DNA of 30,314 nucleotides from Kiritimatiellia bacterium (lineage in GTDB: Bacteria; Verrucomicrobiota; Kiritimatiellia; RFP12; UBA1067): contig JAFRBA010000146.1 in NCBI GenBank assembly GCA_017405115.1, positions 1 through 30,314 of the forward strand. Reading direction: 5' to 3'. Shown piece after piece: positions 1-7,931 of this stretch. The notes below the pieces were generated by a model. The model saw only the letters and a program-made list of their open reading frames with translations. It was not told the origin of the DNA and ran no database searches. A program made the position numbers and the translations under genes. Position 1 is the first letter of the stretch. Every line of letters starts with the position of its first letter.

Positions 1-1
1 C

Positions 2-655
2 GCCGGCGCATTGGTGCCGGAGGCCACGTTCACGGAGCTCGCCGCGACCTGTGTTCCGCCCGCGGCGGACGTGACGGTAGTCGGCATGGGTCTTGGCGTC
101 TCCGAATTCTCAGAGGGCGTCGTCTCGCGGATCCTCTCCGGATCATGCGGGCGGTTCGTGCTGGACGCCGACGCGCTTGCGGTCCTTGCCTCGCTGCGCG
201 GGCGCGCGGACGGGTTCGCCCCGGCGAAGGGCCAGGAGCTTGTGCTTACGCCCCACGAGGGAGAGGCCGCGAAGCTCCTTGGCCTGCGGCGTGGCCATGT
301 GTTCGAAGACCGCCTTGCCGCGGCGCGCGAAATCGTCGTTCGATACGGCGCGACGGTCGTCCTGAAGGGCCCCGAGACGCTTGTCGTGTCGGCGGACGGT
401 TCGCGGGTGTACCGCAACCCCACGGGCAACCCCTTCATGGCGATGGGAGGCATGGGCGACCTGCTCGCCGGCGTGATAGGTGCGCGCTGGGCGTATCTCG
501 GCGGCGATCCGTTCCTGGCCGCGTCGTCGTCGGTGTGGCTGCACGGCGCGGCGTCCGACGCGCTCGTGGCGGAAGCCGTCGATCCGTCGATCGTGCACAC
601 CGCCGACAGAATCGGCTCCATGCGCGTGCTGCTGGACTCCTGCGTCGAGGCCTGA
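2..655 (+). CDS. nnrD: ADP-dependent NAD(P)H-hydrate dehydratase (NnrD / YjeF C-terminal domain), 5' truncated by window edge
   Basis: The product would dehydrate the damaged cofactor NAD(P)HX back to NAD(P)H using ADP, as a cytosolic metabolite-repair enzyme of the ribokinase-like carbohydrate kinase family. About 217 residues are visible, and the reading frame is open to the window edge, so the TTG at 11 is probably internal. Seen in order are a VVGMGLG stretch, FVLDADAL, LTPHEGEAAKLLG (typical of the family), VVLKGPETLV, and NPTGNPFMAMGGMGDLLAGVIGA. The last is the nucleotide-binding/catalytic loop, with its Asp kept but GTGD changed to GMGD. In many bacteria this domain is fused behind an NnrE epimerase domain; whether that holds here lies outside the window. 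The stop is at 653-655, convergent with the patatin gene only 39 bp away. Confidence 0.88.
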   Translation, partial: AGALVPEATFTELAATCVPPAADVTVVGMGLGVSEFSEGVVSRILSGSCGRFVLDADALAVLASLRGRADGFAPAKGQELVLTPHEGEAAKLLGLRRGHVFEDRLAAAREIVVRYGATVVLKGPETLVVSADGSRVYRNPTGNPFMAMGGMGDLLAGVIGARWAYLGGDPFLAASSSVWLHGAASDALVAEAVDPSIVHTADRIGSMRVLLDSCVEA

Positions 656-694
656 CGGCCCGTTCTCTCGCCGTGCGGCGCGGGATGTCGCGGG

Positions 695-1540
695 CTAGCC
701 AGCGAAGAACCTCTGCACTTCGGCGAGCTGCTGGCGTCCTTCCTGCAGTCCGATTTCGTATACGCGCCGCATGCGATCCGGGTCGTGGCAGGTCCTGGAT
801 ATGGGCAGGGGCTCTTCCGGCGATATCACGAACGCCGCGCCTGCCGCCGCGCGCGACTTGATGTAGTCAAGCGCCGCGTTGTACCGCGCGGGGCGTGTGG
901 CGATCACCCTGCGCACTGCCGGCCAGCGGAGAAGGAACGGGCTTGCCAGCAGCCTCTTCCACGACGGGATCTTGCGGTAACCTGGCGGACGCGTGGTTAT
1001 CACGAGGTTGCGGTCGTAGCCGATGGACTCGAAGTAGCGCAGCGGTATGCCGTCGGAGAGCCCGCCGTCCAGGTGCCAGCTTCCGTCCAGCGGCACGGGG
1101 CGCGCAACGACCGGCATCGAGGCAGAGGCGCGGATCCACTCGAACGTCTCGGCGTCGGCCCTGTCGCAGCGGCGGTAGACGGGCTCGCCTGTCGCGCAGT
1201 CGGTGGTGACGCAGTAGAAGGCGGTCGGGTCGGACTCGAACGTGCGCCCGTCGAAGGCGTCCAGGCTCTCCGGAAGCAGGTGGTAGCAGAACTCGGCGCC
1301 GAACAGGTCGCCCGTCCGCAGCAGCGAGCGGATGCTGCAGTAGCGCGGGTCGCGGGCGAACCTCGTGTTGTAACGGATGACGCGCCCCGGCTGATGCGAC
1401 TTGTAGTTGCATCCGAAGCATGCGCCCGCCGACACCCCGATGATCCCGTCGAAGCGCACTCCGCCGGCGAAGAGCGCGTCGAGCACGCCGGCGGTGAAGA
1501 GTCCGCGCATGGCGCCGCCTTCCAGCACCATGCCGTTCAT
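695..1540 (-). CDS. Patatin-like phospholipase family protein (YjjU-like)
   Basis: This 281-residue protein is probably a serine acyl hydrolase acting on phospholipids or lysophospholipids. It shows the whole patatin signature: the oxyanion-hole motif GGAMRG at residues 8-13, the nucleophile elbow GVSAG with Ser37, and the dyad Asp158 in HLDGGLSDGIPL. No signal peptide or membrane segment is evident, so it is likely cytosolic or peripheral. Its length suits the compact bacterial YjjU-type group. The ATG at 1540 has a GAGGTG ribosome-binding element 5 nt upstream. That ATG also overlaps by 4 nt (ATGA) the stop of a 10-codon ORF starting at 1569, which suggests translational coupling. The gene is divergent from the 1667 gene, with both promoters in the 126-bp gap. 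The true substrate cannot be read from the sequence. Confidence 0.87.
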   Translation of the reverse strand: MNGMVLEGGAMRGLFTAGVLDALFAGGVRFDGIIGVSAGACFGCNYKSHQPGRVIRYNTRFARDPRYCSIRSLLRTGDLFGAEFCYHLLPESLDAFDGRTFESDPTAFYCVTTDCATGEPVYRRCDRADAETFEWIRASASMPVVARPVPLDGSWHLDGGLSDGIPLRYFESIGYDRNLVITTRPPGYRKIPSWKRLLASPFLLRWPAVRRVIATRPARYNAALDYIKSRAAAGAAFVISPEEPLPISRTCHDPDRMRRVYEIGLQEGRQQLAEVQRFFAG

Positions 1541-1569
1541 TTGCGCACCTCGCGTCTGCCTTTCCCCAT
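1537..1569 (-). CDS. Possible leaderless 10-codon upstream ORF of the patatin gene
   Basis: ATG at 1569 opens a 10-residue basic peptide, MGKGRREVRK, with its TGA overlapping the patatin ATG as ATGA. The extended -10 TGGTATAAT (1584-1576 on the minus strand) places the expected transcription start on the A of this ATG. The mRNA would therefore begin with this ORF. Its codons also contain the GAGGTG that serves the patatin start. It may be a real coupled leader peptide or a chance ORF; sequence alone cannot decide. Confidence 0.35.
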   Translation of the reverse strand: MGKGRREVRK

Positions 1570-1575
1570 GGCCGT

Positions 1576-1584
1576 ATTATACCA
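1576..1584 (-). promoter_or_regulatory. Extended -10 promoter for the patatin gene / uORF
   Basis: TGGTATAAT reads leftward, with the -10 hexamer at 1581-1576. No TTGACA-like hexamer lies at 16-18 bp, so recognition would depend on the TG extension. The predicted start is about 1569. Confidence 0.6.
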
Positions 1585-1648
1585 CAACCGCCCCTGTGCG
1601 GTTTGCAGGTGCACCGCCCGCGGTTTACCGCCATCCGTGCGCAAGTTA

Positions 1649-1657
1649 TGGTATAAT
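1649..1657 (+). promoter_or_regulatory. Extended -10 promoter for the zinc-finger protein/pheT operon
   Basis: TGGTATAAT has its -10 hexamer at 1652-1657. No credible -35 is seen. The expected start near 1664 leaves about 3 nt before the ATG at 1667, so the mRNA is predicted to be essentially leaderless. Confidence 0.6.
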
Positions 1658-1666
1658 ATGCATGTC

Positions 1667-3220
1667 ATGAGCGAAGAGAGCAGCATTATAGATCTGGGGT
1701 CCATCGACTTCACGCCGGAATGGGCGAGGAAGTCGGCTGGAGTTAGCGTCGGAAAGGTCCGTCCGTCTTCTGCGGACGCAGGGCGGGGCCGGGGTCCCGA
1801 GAAGGGGCCCAGACCCTTTGCCGACCGCAAGCAGTTTGGCGTTGACCGGAAACCGTTCGGGGGCGACCGCAAACAGTTCGGCGGCGACCGCAAGCAGTTC
1901 GGGGGCGACCGCAGGCAGTCCGGCGACCGCAGGCAGTTCGTGCCGCGCGAGCGTCCGCTCGACGCCGAGGTCAAGTTGCTGCCGGAGACGAAGGCCCTGG
2001 GGGCGATCATCCGCCGCATCCAGCAGGACATCCACGCCTACAAGCTGAAGGACCTCGCGTACTTCTTTCTCGACAACCCGTCGTCGGTGCTGCTGAAGAT
2101 AACGCCCCGCGCCGCGCAGGGCGAGGCGCCTGCGGTTTTCCACCAGTGCAAGGCCTGCGGGTTCGCATCTCTTTCCGAGGCCGACGTCGTGGCCCATGTG
2201 CTTGGCGCGCATCTCGGGGACTACTACGACGCGAGGGAGATCGACTGCGAGCCGCCGAAGGGCAACTTCAGCTGCGTGGCCAGGTGCGGGCTTTCCGGGG
2301 AGCTGCTCGGGCCGCCGAACGTACACGAGTTCAACTCCGTGGTGCGCGAGATGATGCGGACGCGCTATCCCGACATGTCCGAGGAGCAGTACCGTTCCCA
2401 CATCGAGATGGTTCGCGACGCCGAGGTGATCGAGACGTGGCGCAAGGGTGCGACGAAGCGCACGCTGTTCTTCGCAAAGGGCGCGCCCGAAGACGCGCAG
2501 GGCCTTACGCGCGAACAGGCCGAGGGCGAGTTCAAGCGCACGATCCTGTCCTCGCTGCTGGACACGCCGAAGAACCTCATGATCACGGCCGACGTCGCGC
2601 TGAAGAGCCCGGTTCGTCCGCTGCAGTGGGCGGCGCGCGACGCGCTGGAGGCCGAGCGCCGTTCCCCCTACGCCATGTGCTATGCGCTGCGAGGCGCGTT
2701 CCACCACCGCAAGATGAAGTTCTTCAGGGCGAACGACGCGCGCGGGCAGGAGTTCGTGACCAATGTCGAATACCGCGAGTTCGACGCCGAGCACGCGATT
2801 CCCGAGCTTGCGTCGGCGGCGAAGTTCGTGGCCGAGCATCCATGCTGCGACAGAAGCGAGTTCCCGAAGGAGGGCGACTTCGAGAAGCATCTCAGCTGGC
2901 TCGTCACGACCGGCCATGTGGTGGCGTTCACCAACGGCGTGTATTCGATGGTGGAGAAGTTCCCCAAGTACGGGCCGCAGTGGAAGAAGCGCAAGCCCGC
3001 CGAACCGAAAGCGGAGAAGCCCGTCGAGCCGGGAAAGCCGGAGGCTGCGGAAACTCCGGATGTCCCGGAGACGCCCGTGGAGACGACAGGCGAGACTGGC
3101 GCGGCGGGCGAGACTGGCGCGGCGCCGGTCCCGCAAGACACGCCGGCCGCGCCAGTCCCAGAAGAATCGCAAAGCAAGGAAGAACCCAAAAATGAAGCTC
3201 CCTCTCAGCTGGCTGAATGA
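1667..3220 (+). CDS. Uncharacterised C2H2-finger protein with DRKQFGG repeats, upstream of pheT
   Basis: This is a 517-residue protein that I cannot assign to a characterised family. Residues 53-92 are six tandem DRKQFGG-type units (DRK/DRR, Q, F, G), a basic, flexible segment reminiscent of RNA-binding tails. Residues 161-182 fit a C2H2 zinc finger (Cys161, Cys164, His177, His182; spacing 2-12-4). Cys194, Cys203 and Cys207 could form a second cluster. The middle (about 230-430) is charged and globular. Residues 430-517 are a Lys/Pro/Glu/Ala/Thr-rich tail. The start ATG at 1667 follows an extended -10 almost directly and has no ribosome binding site; an in-frame ATG at 1658 would lie upstream of the predicted transcript start. 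The last 29 nt overlap pheT, which argues for co-expression with phenylalanyl-tRNA synthetase. An RNA- or translation-related role is inference only. Confidence 0.72.
   Translation: MSEESSIIDLGSIDFTPEWARKSAGVSVGKVRPSSADAGRGRGPEKGPRPFADRKQFGVDRKPFGGDRKQFGGDRKQFGGDRRQSGDRRQFVPRERPLDAEVKLLPETKALGAIIRRIQQDIHAYKLKDLAYFFLDNPSSVLLKITPRAAQGEAPAVFHQCKACGFASLSEADVVAHVLGAHLGDYYDAREIDCEPPKGNFSCVARCGLSGELLGPPNVHEFNSVVREMMRTRYPDMSEEQYRSHIEMVRDAEVIETWRKGATKRTLFFAKGAPEDAQGLTREQAEGEFKRTILSSLLDTPKNLMITADVALKSPVRPLQWAARDALEAERRSPYAMCYALRGAFHHRKMKFFRANDARGQEFVTNVEYREFDAEHAIPELASAAKFVAEHPCCDRSEFPKEGDFEKHLSWLVTTGHVVAFTNGVYSMVEKFPKYGPQWKKRKPAEPKAEKPVEPGKPEAAETPDVPETPVETTGETGAAGETGAAPVPQDTPAAPVPEESQSKEEPKNEAPSQLAE
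1823..1942 (+). repeat. Six-unit in-frame 21-bp minisatellite (DRKQFGG coding)
   Basis: Units begin at 1823, 1844, 1865, 1886, 1907 and 1925. Spacing is 21 bp except for one 18-bp unit, so the reading frame is kept. Each unit encodes DRKQFGG or a close variant. Such arrays readily change copy number, so length variation between strains is expected. Confidence 0.85.
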
Positions 3221-5621
3221 TTATGTGAAGGTCGACGACGTCGCGCCGGCTGAGCTCGCGGAGAAGCTTACGCGGGCCGGGCTGCAGGTGGAGTCCGTCG
3301 AGACCGTTGGCGGGGTTCCGCTGTCGGATTCGTTCGTGGTGGTCGAGGTCACGGCGTGCGAGCCGCACCCAGACAGCGACCATCTGCACGTCTGCCGCGT
3401 GACGGACGGCGCCGAGGAGTTCCAGGTCGTATGCGGCGCGCCAAACATGCGCCTGGGCATCAAGACGGCGTTCGCGAAGATCGGCGCGGTCGTGCCGGAG
3501 GGCGGGTTCAAGATCAAGAAGAGCAAACTCCGCGGGGTGGAGTCGTTCGGCATGTGCTGCTCCGAGAAGGAGCTGCAGATCGGCGAGGGGGCGTCCGGCA
3601 TCATCGAGTTCCCGCCAGAGACGAGGGTCGGCGCCTTCGTGCGCGACGTGGTGCCCGGCGAGAAGCCCGAGACCGTCTTCGACATAGAGGTCACGTGGAA
3701 CAGGCCCGACGCGCTCTCGGTGGTCGGCCTGGCGCGCGAGTTCGGCGCGGTGCTGCATCGCCCCGTGACGCTGCCGCCCGTCGACTTCGAGGAGACGGAC
3801 GTCGACGTGAACGACGAGGTGAAGGTCGTGGTGGAGGCCCCGGAGAAGTGCCTGCGCTACACTGCTCGCGTCATAACCGACATGGCCCCCGACGCGCCAT
3901 CGCCCGAGCTGATGGCGAAGAGGCTTGAGCTTTGCGGCGTGAGGTCGCTCGGGCTGGCGGTGGACGTTACGAACTACGTCATGCTCGAGCTCGGCCAGCC
4001 GATGCACGCGTTCGACCACACCAGGCTGAAGGACCGCACGATCGTCGTGCGCAACGCGCGGCAGGGCGAGACGATGAAGACGCTCGACGGCGTGGTGCGC
4101 GCGCTCGACCCGTCGATGCTGATGATCTGCGACTCCGAGAAGCCGAACGCCGTGGCCGGCGTCATGGGCGGCGAGGACTCCGGCATCGCGCCCGGCACGA
4201 GGACCGTGATGCTCGAGAGCGCGCTTTTCGAGCCGACCTGCATCAAGTCCACGGCGACCAGGCTCGGGCTCTCGAGCGAGTCCGCCTACCGCTACATACG
4301 CGGCGTGGACAAGGACCTCGCCGACTTCGCCTCGAGGCGCGCGGCGCATCTGCTGCAGAAGCACGGGGCGGCGAAGGTCGCGAGGGGCGTCGTGGACGTG
4401 GACGCCAGGCCCAGGCCCCTGAATGCCGACGTGGCGCTCGACTTCTCCCGCGCGCGCCAGCTGATCGGCATCAACATCGGAAACGACGCGATGGTGTTTC
4501 TGCTGGACCTGCTCGGGATAACGCCGGCAGACAGGTCCAACATGCACTTCGCCGCCTTGGAGTCCGCGGTGTTCCGCGTTCCGTCATGGCGCTGGGACAT
4601 CACCGAGGAGGCCGATCTCGTCGAGGAGATCGCCCGCCTGTACGGGCTGGACAACATCCCGGACACGATGCCGTCCGCGCCGAGCGTCTCCGACCTGGAC
4701 GACGAGCCGTTCCGCGCGAAGTGCAGGGTGCGCGAGGTCTGCCTCGCGCTCGGCTTCTCCGAGGCGATGCACTATTCGTTCCTCGGCAACAAGGAGCTGG
4801 ACGACTTCGATCCGCGGCCCGAGAGCCGGTCTGCGCGGCTTCAGATACCCGACCCGGTGTCGGCGGAATACGCCGTGATGCGCGACAGCCTGCTTCCGCA
4901 GCTCTATGCGTCTCTCGGCAGGAACGCCTCGCGCCAGGTGGACTCGGCCCTCCTGTTCGAGATGGGCAAGGTCTTCGCGCGCGGGGCCGACGGGGCTCCC
5001 GCCGAGCGCGAGCGGCTTTCCCTTGGCTTCTTCGGCCCGGTCGGTCGCGAGGCGCTGCGCAGGCGCGCGGCGGTCTCCGAGGAGGAGGCCGTGCTGTGGC
5101 TGAAGGGTGCGGTCGAGGAGCTCGTCGCGCGGCTGCACGCCGGGCGAGTTGAGTTCGCCGCGTGCGACTTCCCCGCGTTCGCCAAGGGGGCGGCCCTGCA
5201 GGTGAGGCTGAACGGAAGGCCGGCGGGCGTCCTCGGCGCCGTGTCGGCGCGGCTGCGCCATCCGTACCGGCTCACGACGCAGATGGCGCTATGCGAGCTG
5301 GAGCTCGGGCCGCTCCTCAAGCACACGTGCGACGTCGGCAGGGCCTCCGCCCCGCCGCAGTTCCCGGCGGTGCGGCGCGACATCGCCCTGCGCGTCGCCG
5401 CGGGCGTCACCAACGAGGACATCGTGCGCGTCATCAGGAAGAACGGCGGGCGGGAGTTGACGCGAGTCGAGCTCTTTGATATATTCAAGGAGTCTAGGGC
5501 GTACTCCCTCGAGTTCCGCAGCGCCGAGAAGACGCTTACGGACGATGAGGTCGGTGCGGCCTTCCAGCGGATAGTCGAGTCCCTCAGGGCTACCGCCGGC
5601 ATAGAGGTGAGGGAGGGTTGA
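3192..5621 (+). CDS. pheT: Phenylalanine--tRNA ligase beta subunit
   Basis: This 809-residue protein has the expected length for bacterial PheT. The beta subunit pairs with PheS in an alpha2-beta2 enzyme that charges tRNA-Phe. Seen in order are the N-terminal domain (MKLPLSWLNDYV), the tRNA-binding OB fold (about residues 40-150, with PHPDSDHLHVCRV and VVCGAPN), and the B3/B4 editing region with DVTNYVMLELGQPMHAFD and GVMGGEDSGI. These are followed by B5, the catalytically silent core (SWRWDITEEADLVEEIARLYG), and the C-terminal FDX-ACB anticodon-binding domain (about 710-809, with FPAVRRDIALRV). The ATG at 3192 has an upstream AAGGA and overlaps the previous gene by 29 nt. There is no pheS next to it, although pheS normally precedes pheT. 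Confidence 0.96.
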   Translation: MKLPLSWLNDYVKVDDVAPAELAEKLTRAGLQVESVETVGGVPLSDSFVVVEVTACEPHPDSDHLHVCRVTDGAEEFQVVCGAPNMRLGIKTAFAKIGAVVPEGGFKIKKSKLRGVESFGMCCSEKELQIGEGASGIIEFPPETRVGAFVRDVVPGEKPETVFDIEVTWNRPDALSVVGLAREFGAVLHRPVTLPPVDFEETDVDVNDEVKVVVEAPEKCLRYTARVITDMAPDAPSPELMAKRLELCGVRSLGLAVDVTNYVMLELGQPMHAFDHTRLKDRTIVVRNARQGETMKTLDGVVRALDPSMLMICDSEKPNAVAGVMGGEDSGIAPGTRTVMLESALFEPTCIKSTATRLGLSSESAYRYIRGVDKDLADFASRRAAHLLQKHGAAKVARGVVDVDARPRPLNADVALDFSRARQLIGINIGNDAMVFLLDLLGITPADRSNMHFAALESAVFRVPSWRWDITEEADLVEEIARLYGLDNIPDTMPSAPSVSDLDDEPFRAKCRVREVCLALGFSEAMHYSFLGNKELDDFDPRPESRSARLQIPDPVSAEYAVMRDSLLPQLYASLGRNASRQVDSALLFEMGKVFARGADGAPAERERLSLGFFGPVGREALRRRAAVSEEEAVLWLKGAVEELVARLHAGRVEFAACDFPAFAKGAALQVRLNGRPAGVLGAVSARLRHPYRLTTQMALCELELGPLLKHTCDVGRASAPPQFPAVRRDIALRVAAGVTNEDIVRVIRKNGGRELTRVELFDIFKESRAYSLEFRSAEKTLTDDEVGAAFQRIVESLRATAGIEVREG

Positions 5622-5793
5622 TCTTTGGAGCGTAGGTCCTGTGTTGCACGCGGATTCAGCAGATATTTCTTCGACCGACATTTGAAGATGGGGCGTCAGC
5701 CCCGACTTTGGAACGACGGGTTCCGGGGGTTCTGTGCTACGGCAACGCGGGATCTTTTTTGACGTGAGGATGCAGATGAAAGGATGGGAAGCC
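5622..5793 (+). other. Intergenic region after pheT with an imperfect hairpin
   Basis: A hairpin pairs GGAAC 5710-5714 with GTTCC 5720-5724, extended by CCCC 5700-5703 with GGGG 5725-5728 across a bulge. A T-run at 5755-5760 lies about 27 bp downstream, too far for a classical intrinsic terminator. No convincing promoter is seen. Confidence 0.3.
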
Positions 5794-6636
5794 ATGAGAG
5801 TCTGGTTGATGGCGGCCGCGGCGCTCTGCGCCGTAGCCGCGGCGGCGATGCCGCAGATACCGAAGGCCAGCGCCACGGCTCTGGGCGTGACGCGCGGGCG
5901 TCCGTTCTCAAGCGGCGTGGTGTTTCTGGAGGGAAAGTACCTGGAACCCCCGTATGTCGTGGAGCGCTGGGGCACGGGAATCCGCATAAACGGCAAGCCG
6001 GTCACGGGCCAGGTCATAAACTGGAGCGAGTTCCTCAAGACGCAGGATGGCGTAAAGGTCAGCAAGAGCGAACAGGAAGCCGCGCCCGCGCCTGCCGCCG
6101 CCCCGGCCGCAGCGCCCGCGGACGACTTTGACGACAGTTCGCTGGACGACCTGTTCGACGACGACCCCAAGCCCAAGAAGAAGAGCGTCTCGACGAGTCG
6201 CGTGCCATCGCGCCCGGCCGCGTCGCCGAAGCCAAAGGTGTCCGTGTCGTATTCCCTCGAGGGCGACTTCAAGCCCAACGCGGCGTCGAAGGCGCTGGTC
6301 GCGCGCATCAACGCCCTGCGCACGGAGATAGACCGGATCCTCCGCACCGGCGGGTTCATCTGCTTCGGCGAGAGCTATTCGCGCGTGACGGGCGACAACC
6401 GCACCGCGCTAAAGCTCCTGGAGAAGCTTCCCGATCTGCTGCGCAGGTCGGAGGACCTTGCGGTGTTCCGCGCTGGCGTGCGTGCGGCCGGCCTCGTGTA
6501 CCTCAACGAAGTCCTGTGCGAAGAGCTCTACCGCAACCGCGTCGACTACCCGCGGCTGCAGGAACGGCACGCGAAGATGAAGCGAGACGACGAATGGAAC
6601 CGCATGCTCAACGACGTCTCGCAGCCGCTTCTCTGA
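5794..6636 (+). CDS. Secreted protein of unknown function with Ala/Pro- and Asp-rich linker
   Basis: The product has about 280 residues. The start at 5794 gives a classical signal peptide (MRVWLMAAAALCAVAAAAM) with AAGGA 9 nt upstream. ATG 5776, with GAGG 6 nt upstream, is a plausible alternative that adds six residues. The mature N-terminus (about 20-90) contains a compact segment with GVTRGRPFSSGVVFLEGKYLE. A run of Ala/Pro repeats (about 95-110) leads to an acidic patch (DDFDDSSLDDLFDDDP) and a basic KKKS stretch, together a disordered linker. The C-terminal half (about 150-280) is helical, charged and Cys-poor. I recognise no domain. The aminotransferase gene follows 20 bp downstream, so the two are probably co-transcribed, but no functional link is evident. 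Confidence 0.65.
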   Translation: MRVWLMAAAALCAVAAAAMPQIPKASATALGVTRGRPFSSGVVFLEGKYLEPPYVVERWGTGIRINGKPVTGQVINWSEFLKTQDGVKVSKSEQEAAPAPAAAPAAAPADDFDDSSLDDLFDDDPKPKKKSVSTSRVPSRPAASPKPKVSVSYSLEGDFKPNAASKALVARINALRTEIDRILRTGGFICFGESYSRVTGDNRTALKLLEKLPDLLRRSEDLAVFRAGVRAAGLVYLNEVLCEELYRNRVDYPRLQERHAKMKRDDEWNRMLNDVSQPLL

Positions 6637-6656
6637 CGGAACATTTTGGAGGAACT

Positions 6657-7931
6657 ATGAACAGACTGGCGAGAGAGCTGAACCGCACGCTTGGTCCGGC
6701 GTCCGCTTTCCTGTCCCCGGCCGGGAGGCGCATGTACTTTCCGAGCGCCGGCATACTTGGGCAGGGGGCCGAGGCCAAGAAGTGCGACATTAACGCAACC
6801 ATCGGCATGGCCTTCGAAGAGGACGGCTCTCCGCTTGTCATGGACTGCTTCGTCGGCCGCGTCGGGATTGGCAAGAAGGCGTTTCTCTACGCAGGCAGCT
6901 ACGGGCTGCCCGCGCTGCGCGATGCGTGGAAGGCGATGGAGGTCAGGAAGAACCCGTCTCTCCGCGGCGTCTCGTTCTCCCGCCCGGTCGTGACCAATGC
7001 GCTTACCCACGGCCTGAGGGTCGCCGCGGAGCTGTTCGCCGGCGCGTCGGACGAGCTTGTCGTGCCGGACCTCTTCTGGGACAACTACGAGCTGATCTTC
7101 AAGGAGGCCGTCGGCTGCCGCGTGCGCCACTTCAACACGTTCCGCCGCGGGGCGTTCGACGCCGACGCGCTCAGGGCCGCGCTGCTCGCGCCCGGCGCGA
7201 AGAAGATACTCGTGCTCAACTTCCCGAACAACCCGACCGGCTATACCGCCACCTTCGAGGACGCCAGACGCATCGTCAGGGCCGTCAGGGCCGCCGCCAG
7301 GGCGGGGAAGCGCATCGTCGTCGTGCTGGACGACGCGTACTTCGGGCTCGTCTACGAGAAGGGCGTCCACGGCGAATCGCTCTTCGCCGAGTTCGCGGCG
7401 CTTGACGGCAACGTTCTCGCGGTAAAGCTCGACGGAACGACCAAGGAGGACTACGTCTGGGGACTGCGCGTGGGCTTCATCTCCTTCGCGTTCAAGGGCG
7501 CCACGGAGGCGCAGCTCAAGGCCCTGGAGGACAAGGCCGCCGGCAACGTGCGAAGCGGCATCTCCAACGCATCGTCGATAGGCCAGCACCTCGCCGTCGC
7601 CGCCTACGCCGACGGCGGGTACGCGCGGCAGAAGAGGGAGAAGTACTCCGTCCTCAAGTCCCGCTACGCGGAGATACGGCGCATTCTGAAGGCCCATCCG
7701 GAATACGGGCGCAACTTCACGCCGATGCCGTTCAACTCCGGATACTTCATGTGCGTCAAGCCAGTCGGCGTCGACGCCGAGAAGGTCCGCCGACAGCTGA
7801 TCGAGAAGTACTCCACGGGCACGATCGTCCTCTCCGGCCTGATAAGGATCGCATTCTCCACTGTTCCCAAGGGCAGGCTGGCGACTCTGTTCTCGAACGT
7901 CAACGCGGCGATTTCCGATCTGCGTTCGTGA
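6657..7931 (+). CDS. Pyridoxal-phosphate aminotransferase, class I/II fold
   Basis: This 424-residue fold-type I PLP enzyme probably transfers an amino group from an amino acid to a 2-oxo acid in the cytosol. Seen are GSYGLPALRDAW (residues about 80-91), the substrate/PLP motif LNFPNNPTGY (187-196), DDAYFG (225-230) with the Asp that contacts the pyridine nitrogen, and LDGTTKEDYVWGLRVGF. In the last, Lys263 is the likely Schiff-base lysine and Arg271 a phosphate ligand. LIRIAFS near the C-terminus carries the probable carboxylate-binding Arg. The ATG at 6657 has GGAGG 5 nt upstream, a strong site. The stop overlaps ispE as GTGA. The substrate cannot be deduced; aromatic, aspartate or valine-pyruvate-type activity are all possible. 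Confidence 0.85.
   Translation: MNRLARELNRTLGPASAFLSPAGRRMYFPSAGILGQGAEAKKCDINATIGMAFEEDGSPLVMDCFVGRVGIGKKAFLYAGSYGLPALRDAWKAMEVRKNPSLRGVSFSRPVVTNALTHGLRVAAELFAGASDELVVPDLFWDNYELIFKEAVGCRVRHFNTFRRGAFDADALRAALLAPGAKKILVLNFPNNPTGYTATFEDARRIVRAVRAAARAGKRIVVVLDDAYFGLVYEKGVHGESLFAEFAALDGNVLAVKLDGTTKEDYVWGLRVGFISFAFKGATEAQLKALEDKAAGNVRSGISNASSIGQHLAVAAYADGGYARQKREKYSVLKSRYAEIRRILKAHPEYGRNFTPMPFNSGYFMCVKPVGVDAEKVRRQLIEKYSTGTIVLSGLIRIAFSTVPKGRLATLFSNVNAAISDLRS

Noticed and set aside
785..1666. Upstream extension of the zinc-finger protein frame
   Set aside because: It runs antisense through the patatin gene and across both promoters; the product there has no family features.
2928..4547. Long minus-strand open frame of 539 codons opposite pheT
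   Set aside because: Arg/His-rich shadow of a GC-rich gene; pheT on the + strand is unambiguous over the same bases.
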